The notes below the pieces were generated by a model that saw only the letters and a list, made by a program, of their open reading frames with translations, made no database searches and had not been told where the DNA came from. Positions 21,921-30,384 of a stretch of 35,849 nucleotides of DNA are shown piece by piece. This DNA comes from Bifidobacterium xylocopae (GTDB lineage: Bacteria > Actinomycetota > Actinomycetes > Actinomycetales > Bifidobacteriaceae): the NCBI RefSeq assembly GCF_003315615.1, contig NZ_PDCH01000016.1:1-35849 (forward strand), written 5' to 3'. Position 1 is the stretch's first letter, and every line of letters begins with the position of its first letter. Both the position numbers and the translations under genes were made by a program.

Positions 21921-22346
21921 ATGGCTGAAAATACAGGTACTCCTGACACATCATCCCAAGGGCGCACCAATGATTTTCACATGCGATTAAGCGATGACGA
22001 AAAACGGAAACTCCTCCTTCGCGCCCATGAATGGTCTTCATCCCACAGCGTGGAATCCACTTCAACCGCTGGCCTCCTCTCCAAGTATGCCCGGGAATGC
22101 TTACTCGCTCCGCGCCAGGCAGACCAAGCGTTAACCCATGCGGACATACAGGATTTCAAACAGCAACTGAGCCGATTAGAAATACAGGTAGCTAAAGTGG
22201 GTGTGCTCATGAACCAGGTGGCCAGGGTTGCGAACACGAAAGGCATCATCCTCCACCACGATTTCAACCCACTGATCGGCAGTATGAAATCCGTAGTTGC
22301 GGACATCGATGACCTGATGCGTGAGATCTGGGAGCGGAACCGATGA
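21921..22346 (+). CDS. mobC: MobC-like relaxosome accessory protein
   Basis: 141 residues. The N-terminal half is a ribbon-helix-helix-like region (NDFHMRLSDDEKRKLLLRAHEW), and the C-terminal half contains the MobC signature LEIQVAKVGVLMNQVARVANT (about 86-106). MobC proteins bind oriT and help the relaxase reach the nick site. An ideal ribosome site (AAAGGAGG) lies 6 bases before the ATG. The stop overlaps the relaxase start (ATGA), so the two are translated together. Confidence 0.88.
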   Translation: MAENTGTPDTSSQGRTNDFHMRLSDDEKRKLLLRAHEWSSSHSVESTSTAGLLSKYARECLLAPRQADQALTHADIQDFKQQLSRLEIQVAKVGVLMNQVARVANTKGIILHHDFNPLIGSMKSVVADIDDLMREIWERNR

Positions 22347-23992
22347 TACCCAACATTACACGCGGCGACCGTATGAAAGGGCTCATCACCTATTTAGCCG
22401 GGCCAGGACGGCACAACGAACATCGAGACCAACATGTGGTGGCCGGTTCCAGCGAAGTGCAATTCCGCTTCAGTGACATCGATTTGGATAAGGCACAGAC
22501 CAGCGCCCTGGGTGCCTGCCTGGATACAGACTGGAAAACCAGTGACACCACTATGAAAGGTGGCCATGTCTGGCATTGCTCACTTGCCATCAGTCGAGAA
22601 GACGGAGTACTCAGCGACGACGAATGGCAGCAGATAGCCCACGAGTTCATCACGAAAATGGGCTTCGACGATGCCCAAGGAACCAAGGGAGAATGCCGGT
22701 GGGTGGCCATCAGGCACGGGTTGAGCGGTCACACGGGCACCGGCAACGACCATGTCCATTTAGCCGTCAACCTAATCAGGTCGGACGGCACCAAAGCCTG
22801 GATCCACCACGACTACCGACGTGCCCAGCAAGCTTGCCGAGAACTTGAACACCTTCACGGACTCGAAGAACTAGGCATCGAACGCACTAAAGCAGCCACA
22901 CGAGGATGGAAAGAAGGCGAGCGAGAAGCCCAGGCACGACGACGAGCCCGCGCGAAACTGCAAGCGGAATCACCCCAAGTGGACTGGGGTACCCTCCCGG
23001 TTCAAGAACGTAAACGACTCATAGCAGCTCAACTCGATCACGATCAACCCCGCTACCGGTTAGCCGTAACAATCCGCACCGCCGCAGCGCAAGCCACCAC
23101 TGAAGCTGAATTCATTAGGCGTCTACGCGGTCAAGGAATCCTGGTTCGGCCACGCTTCGCCAAAGGCTCAGACAGTGTAGTGACCGGATACAGCGTGGCC
23201 CACAAACCTCTATACGGAGAGTCACCAACCTGGTATGGCGCAGGCACCCTAGCCCGTGACCTGAGACTGCCACGGCTGCGCCAATATTGGCCAGACAGCA
23301 TTGCGGACAGTCAAGCGGCAACAGACGAATGGCAAGCCGCTTTCAAAGGACGCCGGGTGGCACACCCCCAGGTCAACGAACAGGTTCCACAACCTGAAGA
23401 AGTATCCGACGCAATCAGCAGGCTCAACCACAAGCTACGCTCAGTGCCCCTAGACGACCGGCAAGCATGGGCAAGCGTGGCGCATGAAGTATCCGGAGCG
23501 TTCGCTTCATGGTCACGAGCCGTGGAACAACAACCCGGACCCTTAGCTGACGCGGCAAGACAGCTCTCCCGCACAGCACAAACCTACCAGCGGCCAACAC
23601 GGTACGTCCCTGCAGCACACCACTGCATGATGAGCGCCGCCCTGGTGTTCTCCAGCATCGCCGCCGACAATAACGCTATGGCGCAAGCCATCCTGTACCG
23701 CCAGCTCTGGAAAACAGTAACAGCCATTCATGCAGCTATGGAAGCACGGCATGACGCTTACCAGGCCAGAATCCTCAAAGAAACCCAACAGACAAGCCTA
23801 ACAGCGGTCGCAGCATCACTGCCGGCAGTGAGCATCCAGAAGGATCAATCAACCAGCAAAACAGCCACACTGCCCCTCAGCCAGGACACACAACCCGGAC
23901 GCTTCACCCAGGCCACGCCAGAACAGTTCGGGGCAGCACCCATACCATATCGCCCACCCGCCACTCAAACACGAGGTGGACGTGAACGATAG
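22343..23992 (+). CDS. Conjugative relaxase (relaxase/mobilization nuclease, MOB-P-like)
   Basis: A 549-residue relaxase, which nicks oriT, stays joined to the 5' end through a tyrosine and pilots the strand into the recipient. GLITYLAGPGRHNEH (13-27) is the N-terminal signature common in actinobacterial relaxases; Tyr18 in it is a candidate nucleophile. HVWHCSLA (75-82) and the metal-binding HUH region HTGTGNDHVHLAVN (130-143) follow. The catalytic domain ends near 200; the rest is helical and basic, probably for contact with DNA, MobC and the coupling ATPase. Assignment to MOB-P is by motif shape and would need a profile search. Confidence 0.92.
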   Translation: MIPNITRGDRMKGLITYLAGPGRHNEHRDQHVVAGSSEVQFRFSDIDLDKAQTSALGACLDTDWKTSDTTMKGGHVWHCSLAISREDGVLSDDEWQQIAHEFITKMGFDDAQGTKGECRWVAIRHGLSGHTGTGNDHVHLAVNLIRSDGTKAWIHHDYRRAQQACRELEHLHGLEELGIERTKAATRGWKEGEREAQARRRARAKLQAESPQVDWGTLPVQERKRLIAAQLDHDQPRYRLAVTIRTAAAQATTEAEFIRRLRGQGILVRPRFAKGSDSVVTGYSVAHKPLYGESPTWYGAGTLARDLRLPRLRQYWPDSIADSQAATDEWQAAFKGRRVAHPQVNEQVPQPEEVSDAISRLNHKLRSVPLDDRQAWASVAHEVSGAFASWSRAVEQQPGPLADAARQLSRTAQTYQRPTRYVPAAHHCMMSAALVFSSIAADNNAMAQAILYRQLWKTVTAIHAAMEARHDAYQARILKETQQTSLTAVAASLPAVSIQKDQSTSKTATLPLSQDTQPGRFTQATPEQFGAAPIPYRPPATQTRGGRER

Positions 23993-24073
23993 ATAAGGAG
24001 GTCAACCGCGTCAGCTTGGAGCGCCATTCATCCAAGCATCATGTCAGCCAAGAGGCATGAAACTCATACAACA

Positions 24074-24083
24074 TAGTAGGTAA
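24074..24083 (+). promoter_or_regulatory. TAGTAGGTAA motif, copy 5
   Basis: Ends 4 bases before the ATG at 24088, preceded by ACATAGT as possible -10. The placement matches copies at 8565 and 21662, where the motif also directly precedes the start region. Confidence 0.5.
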
Positions 24084-24087
24084 GATC

Positions 24088-24462
24088 ATGAATAACAGCA
24101 TTAGTATATACGCGGATACATGTCCGCAATGCATGGCCAGCGTGCAGCTGGCCATAAGTCTAGGCATCGATTGCAAAGTACTGCCCCTGGAGCAACACCA
24201 GCGAACAGTGAAACGACACCATCTCAAAGCCTTCCAGCACCCCCTCATCGTCCACGGTCAGCACACATGGCTGGGCTACCGTCCAGACCTTATCGCTGCA
24301 ATTAGCGGCCAGGCACCACCAGAAAACAAGCCATCGATGATGGTACTGGAGCAAGCCAGACGAGACATCATGTTCGGCACACCTTCAACCGCGCCACCAG
24401 ATAGTAGTGACCCAGCCTCGGGTGTAGTAGACACCCTGAAAGGCGGACAAGAACATGACTGA
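24088..24462 (+). CDS. Thioredoxin/glutaredoxin-fold protein with CPQC motif
   Basis: 124 residues. The start ISIYADTCPQCMASVQLAI has the strand plus CXXC (Cys12, Cys15) of glutaredoxin-like proteins; HPLIVHGQHTWLGYRPDLIAAI supplies the usual cis-Pro-type strand and the last helix. The C-terminal 45 residues are a Pro/Ser-rich tail. No signal peptide, so it acts in the cytoplasm. It lies between the relaxase and a coiled-coil gene it overlaps by 8 bases, so it belongs to the mobilization group; what it reduces is unknown. Confidence 0.65.
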   Translation: MNNSISIYADTCPQCMASVQLAISLGIDCKVLPLEQHQRTVKRHHLKAFQHPLIVHGQHTWLGYRPDLIAAISGQAPPENKPSMMVLEQARRDIMFGTPSTAPPDSSDPASGVVDTLKGGQEHD

Positions 24463-25258
24463 AGCAAACCTTGACCAGGAAGTCGAGGAAACCACCAGCA
24501 CCAAGCTGGCAAACCTAGCCAGCACCAGCGCCTTGGGGCTCGAATGGATGATGCGTCACAACGAAGAAGCATCACGTCACACCGCCCACGCTGACCTGCA
24601 GGATGCCCGCGAACAGGCCAGCAGACGAGAAGCCCTGATAGCTGCAGCACGCGCAGACATCAGCCATGTCATGACCAGCACCTGGATTGATACCGCCAGC
24701 ATCAGCGATATCGTACACGCCTACGATCAGACATCCGCTTTAGCTGCCGCCGACCAGCATATTGCTGAAGCGAAACACCATATCGAAGCTGAGGTACGAA
24801 ACCGGTACGGGGTAGATATCAACCGCCTCACTACCGGTGAACAACTAGCTCAAGCCCTGCAGCGTGAAGCTGACGACACCCAGCGATTAGCTGACCAGCA
24901 ACGCCAAGAAGCAGACCGGCTGCTGGACCAGGCAGACGAGTTGGAAGCGCACATGAATCCAAAAGTCCAAGAGGATGGGTCAGACCAGGAGGCCCAGCTT
25001 GCCGCCGTATCCGCCAGTGAAGAGGCAGCTTACGATAGCGCAGAACGCTACGCCTATGAAGCCAGACAGTTACGGGATGCCGGACTTGACCAGGAGAGCG
25101 TGGATAATGCCATTCGTGTCAAACTCGGCCATGCGACGCCACCCAGCGAAGCAGCCAAAGAAGGTAAGCAAGGCAGCCATGTGCCCAGGAAGAAAGCAGC
25201 AGGACAAACTCGGAACCATAGTCGCACACGGTTCAAAGATCATAAACGCTCACGCTAA
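24455..25258 (+). CDS. Coiled-coil protein of the mobilization group
   Basis: 267 residues, nearly all helical, rich in Ala, Gln, Glu and Asp. Coiled-coil stretches lie at about 45-75 and 130-180 (READDTQRLADQQRQEADRL), and the C-terminus is strongly basic (KKAAGQTRNHSRTRFKDHKR), likely to bind DNA or RNA. Not recognised. It overlaps the CXXC protein gene and converges on the type IV secretion operon: its stop codon overlaps the stop of the DUF4913-like gene by 3 bases, with no terminator between. Confidence 0.6.
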   Translation: MTEANLDQEVEETTSTKLANLASTSALGLEWMMRHNEEASRHTAHADLQDAREQASRREALIAAARADISHVMTSTWIDTASISDIVHAYDQTSALAAADQHIAEAKHHIEAEVRNRYGVDINRLTTGEQLAQALQREADDTQRLADQQRQEADRLLDQADELEAHMNPKVQEDGSDQEAQLAAVSASEEAAYDSAERYAYEARQLRDAGLDQESVDNAIRVKLGHATPPSEAAKEGKQGSHVPRKKAAGQTRNHSRTRFKDHKRSR

Positions 25259-25683
25259 CTAGGCTGATGCCACTGCCGTTCATCAGCCCGTTCATCACGG
25301 AACCTGCCGGGTGGAGGGGTAAGGGACGGCAGTGGCTCGGCAGGACTGGATTCGGTCGATGATTCCGCGAACGGCCCCACTGGCGACATAAGAGCAGACA
25401 TGGTAGGGTCCGCATAATCACGCCACCACACCACCACCCCAGCGGGATCATAGCGTGCTTTCTCCCAGGATCTCCAAAGAGCCGTCAACCGATACTCCGC
25501 TTCAGGACATGTCCACCAGTCGGCCCTCCACTTACAGTCGGACGTGCCGGTACGGCGTTGATAAAAGTAGCGGAACCATTCAAAAAACTCATACACATTG
25601 CCGAAAACCGTCGTGACCTGCTCCTCCCCACTGTCTTCAGCGGGGGCCTGCTCATCGTGAGCTAACTGGTCAAGCAGATTCAC
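25255..25683 (-). CDS. DUF4913-like protein, last gene of the type IV secretion operon
   Basis: 142 residues. The core FGNVYEFFEWFRYFYQRR, WRADWWTCPEAEYRLTALWR.WEKARYD and WWRDYADPTMSALMSPVGPF matches DUF4913, a Trp-rich domain seen beside TraG-type ATPases in actinobacterial elements. Its role is unknown. The GTG at 25683 is preferred: GGGAGG lies 8 bases upstream and the frame overlaps the coupling-protein stop by 14 bases. The longer frame back to 25809 lies wholly within the coupling-protein gene. Confidence 0.75.
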   Translation of the reverse strand: MNLLDQLAHDEQAPAEDSGEEQVTTVFGNVYEFFEWFRYFYQRRTGTSDCKWRADWWTCPEAEYRLTALWRSWEKARYDPAGVVVWWRDYADPTMSALMSPVGPFAESSTESSPAEPLPSLTPPPGRFRDERADERQWHQPS

Positions 25684-27391
25684 GGTCAGAGCCTCCCGTA
25701 GGTTGGCCAGCAGAGCTTTCCATCCAGGGCACGGTACGCAGCAGACACGGGCGGGCTCCTGAAGCCAGCAATACTGCACGACCACGAGGCAGTGCCGCCA
25801 ATTCGTCAACCTGCAAAATACTGTCCCGGGTCAACGATTGAGTGACGTTTTGCTGTCCCCTGGCAAACCCTACTTGCCGTTGCACTCGATCATATTCGCC
25901 CAACAGTTTGCTGAGCATGTTCAGATACGACACCTCAGCGATACCGCCGCCGTATATTTTAATGTTCGCGGCGCTCCACATTTTCTCCATGCCCTCCACC
26001 CCCCACACGCCCGTGCCTTGAGACCAACCCTGCAGGAAAGTCATCAAAATGATCGCCCTTGACCCATAGTGGGAGTACAAGTCCGGCAGTTCCCTCCACC
26101 GGCACACGTTCGCGGCCTCGTCCAAAACGACAAACATCGGCGTATGCAACCGTCCACCCTCATGCCGGGCCTGCCTCTCAGCAGCCTCCACCACGGCGGC
26201 AGTCAACGATAACACCAGCGCCCCAGCCGTGCCCGCCCCTTCGCGAGACAGCAAACAAACCGTGTCATGAGAAGTCACGAACCGTTCCGGAGAAAACTGG
26301 GGCACTATGCCATCAGGTGGAGCAGTGACCCACCGTAACGCTTGACTATTCGTCAGGACAACCGCCATTTTCCTTGCGGTACTGAAAACTCCCGACTTAG
26401 TGCGGTCAACCAGGTCAAAATTCGCTTTCAACGATTGAGCGATTAACGGATACTCACCACGTAACAAATCCACCGCTTCACGATTGTTCTCATCCGTCAG
26501 CCACGACCAAACCTGGGTAATGGGACGACGGCCGACAGCGGCAGCCAGAAGGAAATACGATAAGAGAGACTCACCTTCAGCGTCAAAGAACGAATCTTTC
26601 AAAGCATGCTTCCCACTAGAGGACGTCGCAAAGAAACCAGCCATCTGCCGAGCTTTAATGTCATCCGTGACGAACGTCAGCGGATTCCACCACCAGGACT
26701 GCCGTTCACCGGCCACATCCTGCGGGTCAAACACCCAAACCCTACCTGTTTGTGACCTTCGCTCCCGTATGGCTTCCACCACATCGCTTTTGTTCGAGGT
26801 CGTCAGCACTGGACCAGGGGCAGCCAAGATGGCAGGCACCACGAAGCAAGTGGTTTTCCCTGTGCGGGGGCCTGCCAGCATGACCAGCACATCCTCGTAA
26901 CTGCCGTATATCGCCTGACCGTCAGCTACGTTGTATCCCAGGAAGACCCCAGGGCCTGTGGCAGCATCGGTGGGTATCTGCAGCCGGTGGGCAACAGCCA
27001 GGGCATGCTCACGTCCAACAGACTCCAGGTCAGTGCCGGCACCCAAATACCTGGATGCCTTATCCACCCTGGTGCGCTTGACCCGTCCGGATAGGTGCCG
27101 CCAGGCCTGCCACAACAATCCCATGACGGCGGCAGCCGCCAGCAGGAGGAGGATGACAGCCACCAATCCGTATCCGCCAGGCCATGCCACACTCCCCCGG
27201 ATCAGACCAGACATCACCTGGCCAATCGACAAACGCGGCGGCATGTGACCGGTCTTCCACCAGGTGCCAACCCACCAGCCACCGTATGCCAGCAGCATTA
27301 CAAGCGCGGCGACGGCAAACAAGATGACACCCAGCACGCTGTCATCAGAAAACGATGACGGTTGCGGGCGTCGATTACGTTGTGACCTCAT
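25670..27391 (-). CDS. VirD4/TraG-type coupling ATPase
   Basis: 573 residues. Two N-terminal membrane helices (about 20-42 and 72-95) anchor a cytoplasmic ATPase with Walker A GPRTGKTT (174-181), the TSNKSDVV strand typical of the TraG family, and Walker B MFVVLDEAANV. Such proteins take the relaxase-DNA complex to the secretion channel. The ATG at 27391 lies 11 bases after the VirB4-like stop and is preferred to an upstream GTG (27430) that overlaps that gene and has no ribosome site. Confidence 0.92.
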   Translation of the reverse strand: MRSQRNRRPQPSSFSDDSVLGVILFAVAALVMLLAYGGWWVGTWWKTGHMPPRLSIGQVMSGLIRGSVAWPGGYGLVAVILLLLAAAAVMGLLWQAWRHLSGRVKRTRVDKASRYLGAGTDLESVGREHALAVAHRLQIPTDAATGPGVFLGYNVADGQAIYGSYEDVLVMLAGPRTGKTTCFVVPAILAAPGPVLTTSNKSDVVEAIRERRSQTGRVWVFDPQDVAGERQSWWWNPLTFVTDDIKARQMAGFFATSSSGKHALKDSFFDAEGESLLSYFLLAAAVGRRPITQVWSWLTDENNREAVDLLRGEYPLIAQSLKANFDLVDRTKSGVFSTARKMAVVLTNSQALRWVTAPPDGIVPQFSPERFVTSHDTVCLLSREGAGTAGALVLSLTAAVVEAAERQARHEGGRLHTPMFVVLDEAANVCRWRELPDLYSHYGSRAIILMTFLQGWSQGTGVWGVEGMEKMWSAANIKIYGGGIAEVSYLNMLSKLLGEYDRVQRQVGFARGQQNVTQSLTRDSILQVDELAALPRGRAVLLASGARPCLLRTVPWMESSAGQPTGGSDRESA

Positions 27392-27402
27392 ATCCCAACC
27401 GC

Positions 27403-28869
27403 CTATACTCGTTGTCCTGGCAGATGCCACAACTTATTGGTGTCATTGATGTGTCTCTCCGCCTCAGTGAGATCCAAATGAAACGGAATACCAGGCCGTC
27501 CCCCAATTTTGATGAGGAATTTGCCGCGCCCGGGAGGCTCAGCCTCCATACCCCGGCGCGCATCCCAAGCCGGAGGATCCTGCCAAGATTCCAACAGCGC
27601 CTGCTCTCGGTCACTGAGCGTCACCGCCGTATCCAATAGCGGCATCTCTTTAGCAGGAAGCCCACCACACACCACCATTCCGGAACGCTCCACAAACCCT
27701 TGAGCTTTCATACGATCCATTTCGGTAGGTAAGGACAGCAAGTCACTCATCGTATGGCTTATCAACACCTGCCCTACCCCAAAACTGCGATTGAGCCTAG
27801 TCACGGCATCCACCCGGTCTACCATGCCGGTACCCGAGCGCAACGCCTGCCACAACTCATCCAGCACAACAAAGTAATGACGGGGCCTCACCCCCAGCTC
27901 TTCCGCCAAAATGTGGGCTGCGTCAACCAGGCAGAAACCAGCATCCCAACATGCCAGTAAGGCGGCGGCCCTCACATCGACGTCACCCTCATCAATGGCG
28001 CTGATATCGAACACCACCGGACGGTCAAGTTGTATCTGCTCGGTGGTAGCACGGGAAAACAGGTTGCCAAACCGGCCTGAACCGGATAACGCTATCAGTG
28101 AGACCTCTAAATTCTCGGTAATCTCACGATAACGATCCAGACTGCCCCGGTCGAGGGCCACAGTACGGACTTCTTGGGGATGGTCACGCAAGACCTGCAG
28201 CAGATCACCCATCACCGGCACCCGCCCCCCTGTATGCTCATCCAGGACATGCAAGGCCCTATCCAGAATCGTGCTTTCCCTATCAGTAGGCGGTGAACCA
28301 CGCACGATAGTAATTAGCGCACACACTACATTCAAACGTCGGGAATGAATGATGTCAGCTAATTCCCGTCGATGCTCACCATGCAGCCGCTGTAACATGG
28401 CCAAAGCGCCCCCCGGATCCAGCACATTGATTGAGCCACGGTTACGCCCCAAAGGGATGACCTGGCCACCCAAGGCCCTAACGACATCAATATGTTCGGC
28501 TTTGACATCGCCTAAAAACATGGGAATGACACCATACGCCGCCAATCCCACCGCCCACCTACGAACAATGGTGCTTTTACCCAGCCCGGGCTTGCCCAGG
28601 ATAAAAGCCGACGGGTTGGAAATCAGGTGCGCCCGGGTGAACCAGGTAATAGGGTCGCAGCACAGGCTGGCTCCCGTATGCAGGTGTCGGCCTAGAGGAA
28701 CGCCGGTCATCGGCGTGCCGGCACCAATGGCGAATGGCCACAAGCCACACACTTGAACCGTGCTCCCCCTCCACTCAGGCGGTTTCTGCACTACTATCTC
28801 ATACCCGCCACCAGGAGCAGGCAACCCCCGAGACCCCACTTTTATTCTCCTGCTTACGTTTTCCTTCAT
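27403..28869 (-). CDS. VirB4/TraC-like conjugation ATPase
   Basis: 488 residues with Walker A GKPGLGKST (92-100) and Walker B FVVLDELWQAL (333-343), plus the FLGDVKAEHIDVVRALGG strand of the VirB4 C-terminal domain. It powers assembly of the channel or pilus. It is shorter than Gram-negative VirB4 (about 800) because the N-terminal half is encoded separately, as the SCO6880-like gene upstream, a split usual in Actinobacteria. The ATG at 28869 follows AGGTGG by 5 bases; a GTG at 28878, directly after the previous stop, is the alternative. Confidence 0.9.
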   Translation of the reverse strand: MKENVSRRIKVGSRGLPAPGGGYEIVVQKPPEWRGSTVQVCGLWPFAIGAGTPMTGVPLGRHLHTGASLCCDPITWFTRAHLISNPSAFILGKPGLGKSTIVRRWAVGLAAYGVIPMFLGDVKAEHIDVVRALGGQVIPLGRNRGSINVLDPGGALAMLQRLHGEHRRELADIIHSRRLNVVCALITIVRGSPPTDRESTILDRALHVLDEHTGGRVPVMGDLLQVLRDHPQEVRTVALDRGSLDRYREITENLEVSLIALSGSGRFGNLFSRATTEQIQLDRPVVFDISAIDEGDVDVRAAALLACWDAGFCLVDAAHILAEELGVRPRHYFVVLDELWQALRSGTGMVDRVDAVTRLNRSFGVGQVLISHTMSDLLSLPTEMDRMKAQGFVERSGMVVCGGLPAKEMPLLDTAVTLSDREQALLESWQDPPAWDARRGMEAEPPGRGKFLIKIGGRPGIPFHLDLTEAERHINDTNKLWHLPGQRV

Positions 28870-28878
28870 AGCATCCAC

Positions 28879-30384
28879 CTACAATTTGTCAGTAAACTCA
28901 GCCGGCACCATCATGTGCCGGCGCAAATTCAAACCGAGGGGCAACGCTGCGGCAAAAGCACTGGACTGCGACCCGTATACCGGTCGCAAACGGATCCTGG
29001 CCGACGCCGCCAAATTGTCCACTGCATTCATGGCGTCCGCACGAGATTGCTGTTCAGACAAGGTGACGGTCACCAAAGCTGAGAAATTCACCAACCCAGC
29101 TCCTCCGGCTTCCTCCATAGCTGTCTGCCTGGCTGCCCGCAACCGACCCACGGCCCGGGCCGAAGGCTTGCTCTGCGAATTCACCGACCATTCAGCCGTA
29201 TGCGAGTCACGTTCCACAATCTCAGGGGTTCGCGCTGAACTAATAGGCCGAAACAGCCAGGTCACCCGCTTCCTGAGCACATCATTCTGCGGTGCCAGCA
29301 AGCGATTCAAAATAGATGACTGCACCACACCACGCGGGGCACCAGTCATCTCCCAGGTCACCGATATGCCCGAATCATGCCGGTAATAGTCCCAGTTATT
29401 CTGGGCAGCCATAGGGCCACAATTCTTCCAATCCAAAGTGACCTGCTGGCCCATCGCATGCGCCTCGTCAATCAGATCAGAGGCTGCCGGATCATAGGCG
29501 ACCCTGGTGAGTTCACATATGTCCTGCGCCGACAACGGTGAACAGGCTCCAGCACCAGTGGCTTCCAGCGAACGAGTCAAATGCGGCAATCTGGAAGCCA
29601 GGTCAGCTATCATTTCTTTCTTTCGACGCCTCCGGCCACCTTTCCGCTGGGCGTCATTGTAAGTGAGCGTGGTGTATGCCTTCACCGAAACCGACCCCTT
29701 CGGGTAAGAGCGCAGAATGTCATAGAGCACAGCAACGCTGAACTTTTGGGCATCAGGAGAAATGTTGCTGGTGATCTCCTGGCGCAATTGGGTGTCAGTG
29801 GCCGGTGAGGTCTCTACGGTCACGGAAAATGCTGACAGCCCTGGCTCATCAGCCATTGAAGCCTGAAACTGGCCCCACCGAGACACCCAAAGGTCTATTT
29901 GATCTTGATCAACTAAGTCTTCTCCTGAAGGTGAGGAAGCGATAATGACACTGTAGGTGCGCTGCGAAGGGCTAAAAACCAGTCCGAATGGCCGCTGAGC
30001 AGCATCAGTTCCTTCATAGAGTTCCGTGCGAGCCAGTAACCCTGGCAGGCGTACACTGCCTGAACTATCCACTCCTAGAATGCCGGCTCTGTACATGGTT
30101 TCCTTTCGTGCATGAGCCCAATGCCATGCGATATTGACCGTCAATCGGCCACCCAGACTATCGCCATGAATATCTTCAACCGCAATCAGCAGGAGCATCA
30201 TGCCGAATATGACGACCACGACCGCAGCCAACAACCAGCGACCAGCCATGACACACAACATCGCTATGATCAGTCCGCCAAACAACAGACCAGTACCGAC
30301 CGACCCTAGGGCAGCGATAATCCCCGGGGTGGTGGGTTTGGCCCAATTACCATAGGTGCGAGGGGAATCTTGCTTGTCTGTCAT
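28879..30384 (-). CDS. SCO6880-like type IV secretion protein
   Basis: 501 residues. Two membrane helices at about 26-70 are followed by the conserved RPFGLVFSPSQRTYSVIIASSP block near 130 and a large cytoplasmic domain ending LPLGLNLRRHMMVP. This matches the SCO6880 family, which supplies the membrane anchor and N-terminal domain missing from the split VirB4 of actinobacterial systems. The gene sits between the VirB6-like and VirB4-like genes, overlapping the former by ATGA. Confidence 0.85.
   Translation of the reverse strand: MTDKQDSPRTYGNWAKPTTPGIIAALGSVGTGLLFGGLIIAMLCVMAGRWLLAAVVVVIFGMMLLLIAVEDIHGDSLGGRLTVNIAWHWAHARKETMYRAGILGVDSSGSVRLPGLLARTELYEGTDAAQRPFGLVFSPSQRTYSVIIASSPSGEDLVDQDQIDLWVSRWGQFQASMADEPGLSAFSVTVETSPATDTQLRQEITSNISPDAQKFSVAVLYDILRSYPKGSVSVKAYTTLTYNDAQRKGGRRRRKKEMIADLASRLPHLTRSLEATGAGACSPLSAQDICELTRVAYDPAASDLIDEAHAMGQQVTLDWKNCGPMAAQNNWDYYRHDSGISVTWEMTGAPRGVVQSSILNRLLAPQNDVLRKRVTWLFRPISSARTPEIVERDSHTAEWSVNSQSKPSARAVGRLRAARQTAMEEAGGAGLVNFSALVTVTLSEQQSRADAMNAVDNLAASARIRLRPVYGSQSSAFAAALPLGLNLRRHMMVPAEFTDKL

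Noticed and set aside
23993-24060. Tiny frame after AAGGAGGT following the relaxase gene
   Set aside because: The only starts give about 14 codons with no features; the ribosome-like string may be incidental.
18936-25321. Shared 15-mer CCGGGTGGAGGGGTA at 18936-18950 and 25307-25321
   Set aside because: About one 15-mer match is expected by chance in a comparison of this size, and the second copy encodes ordinary residues in the DUF4913-like gene.
25684-25809. Longer start for the DUF4913-like gene
   Set aside because: It would lie entirely inside the coupling-protein gene in another frame and has no ribosome site; GTG at 25683 has GGGAGG at the right distance.
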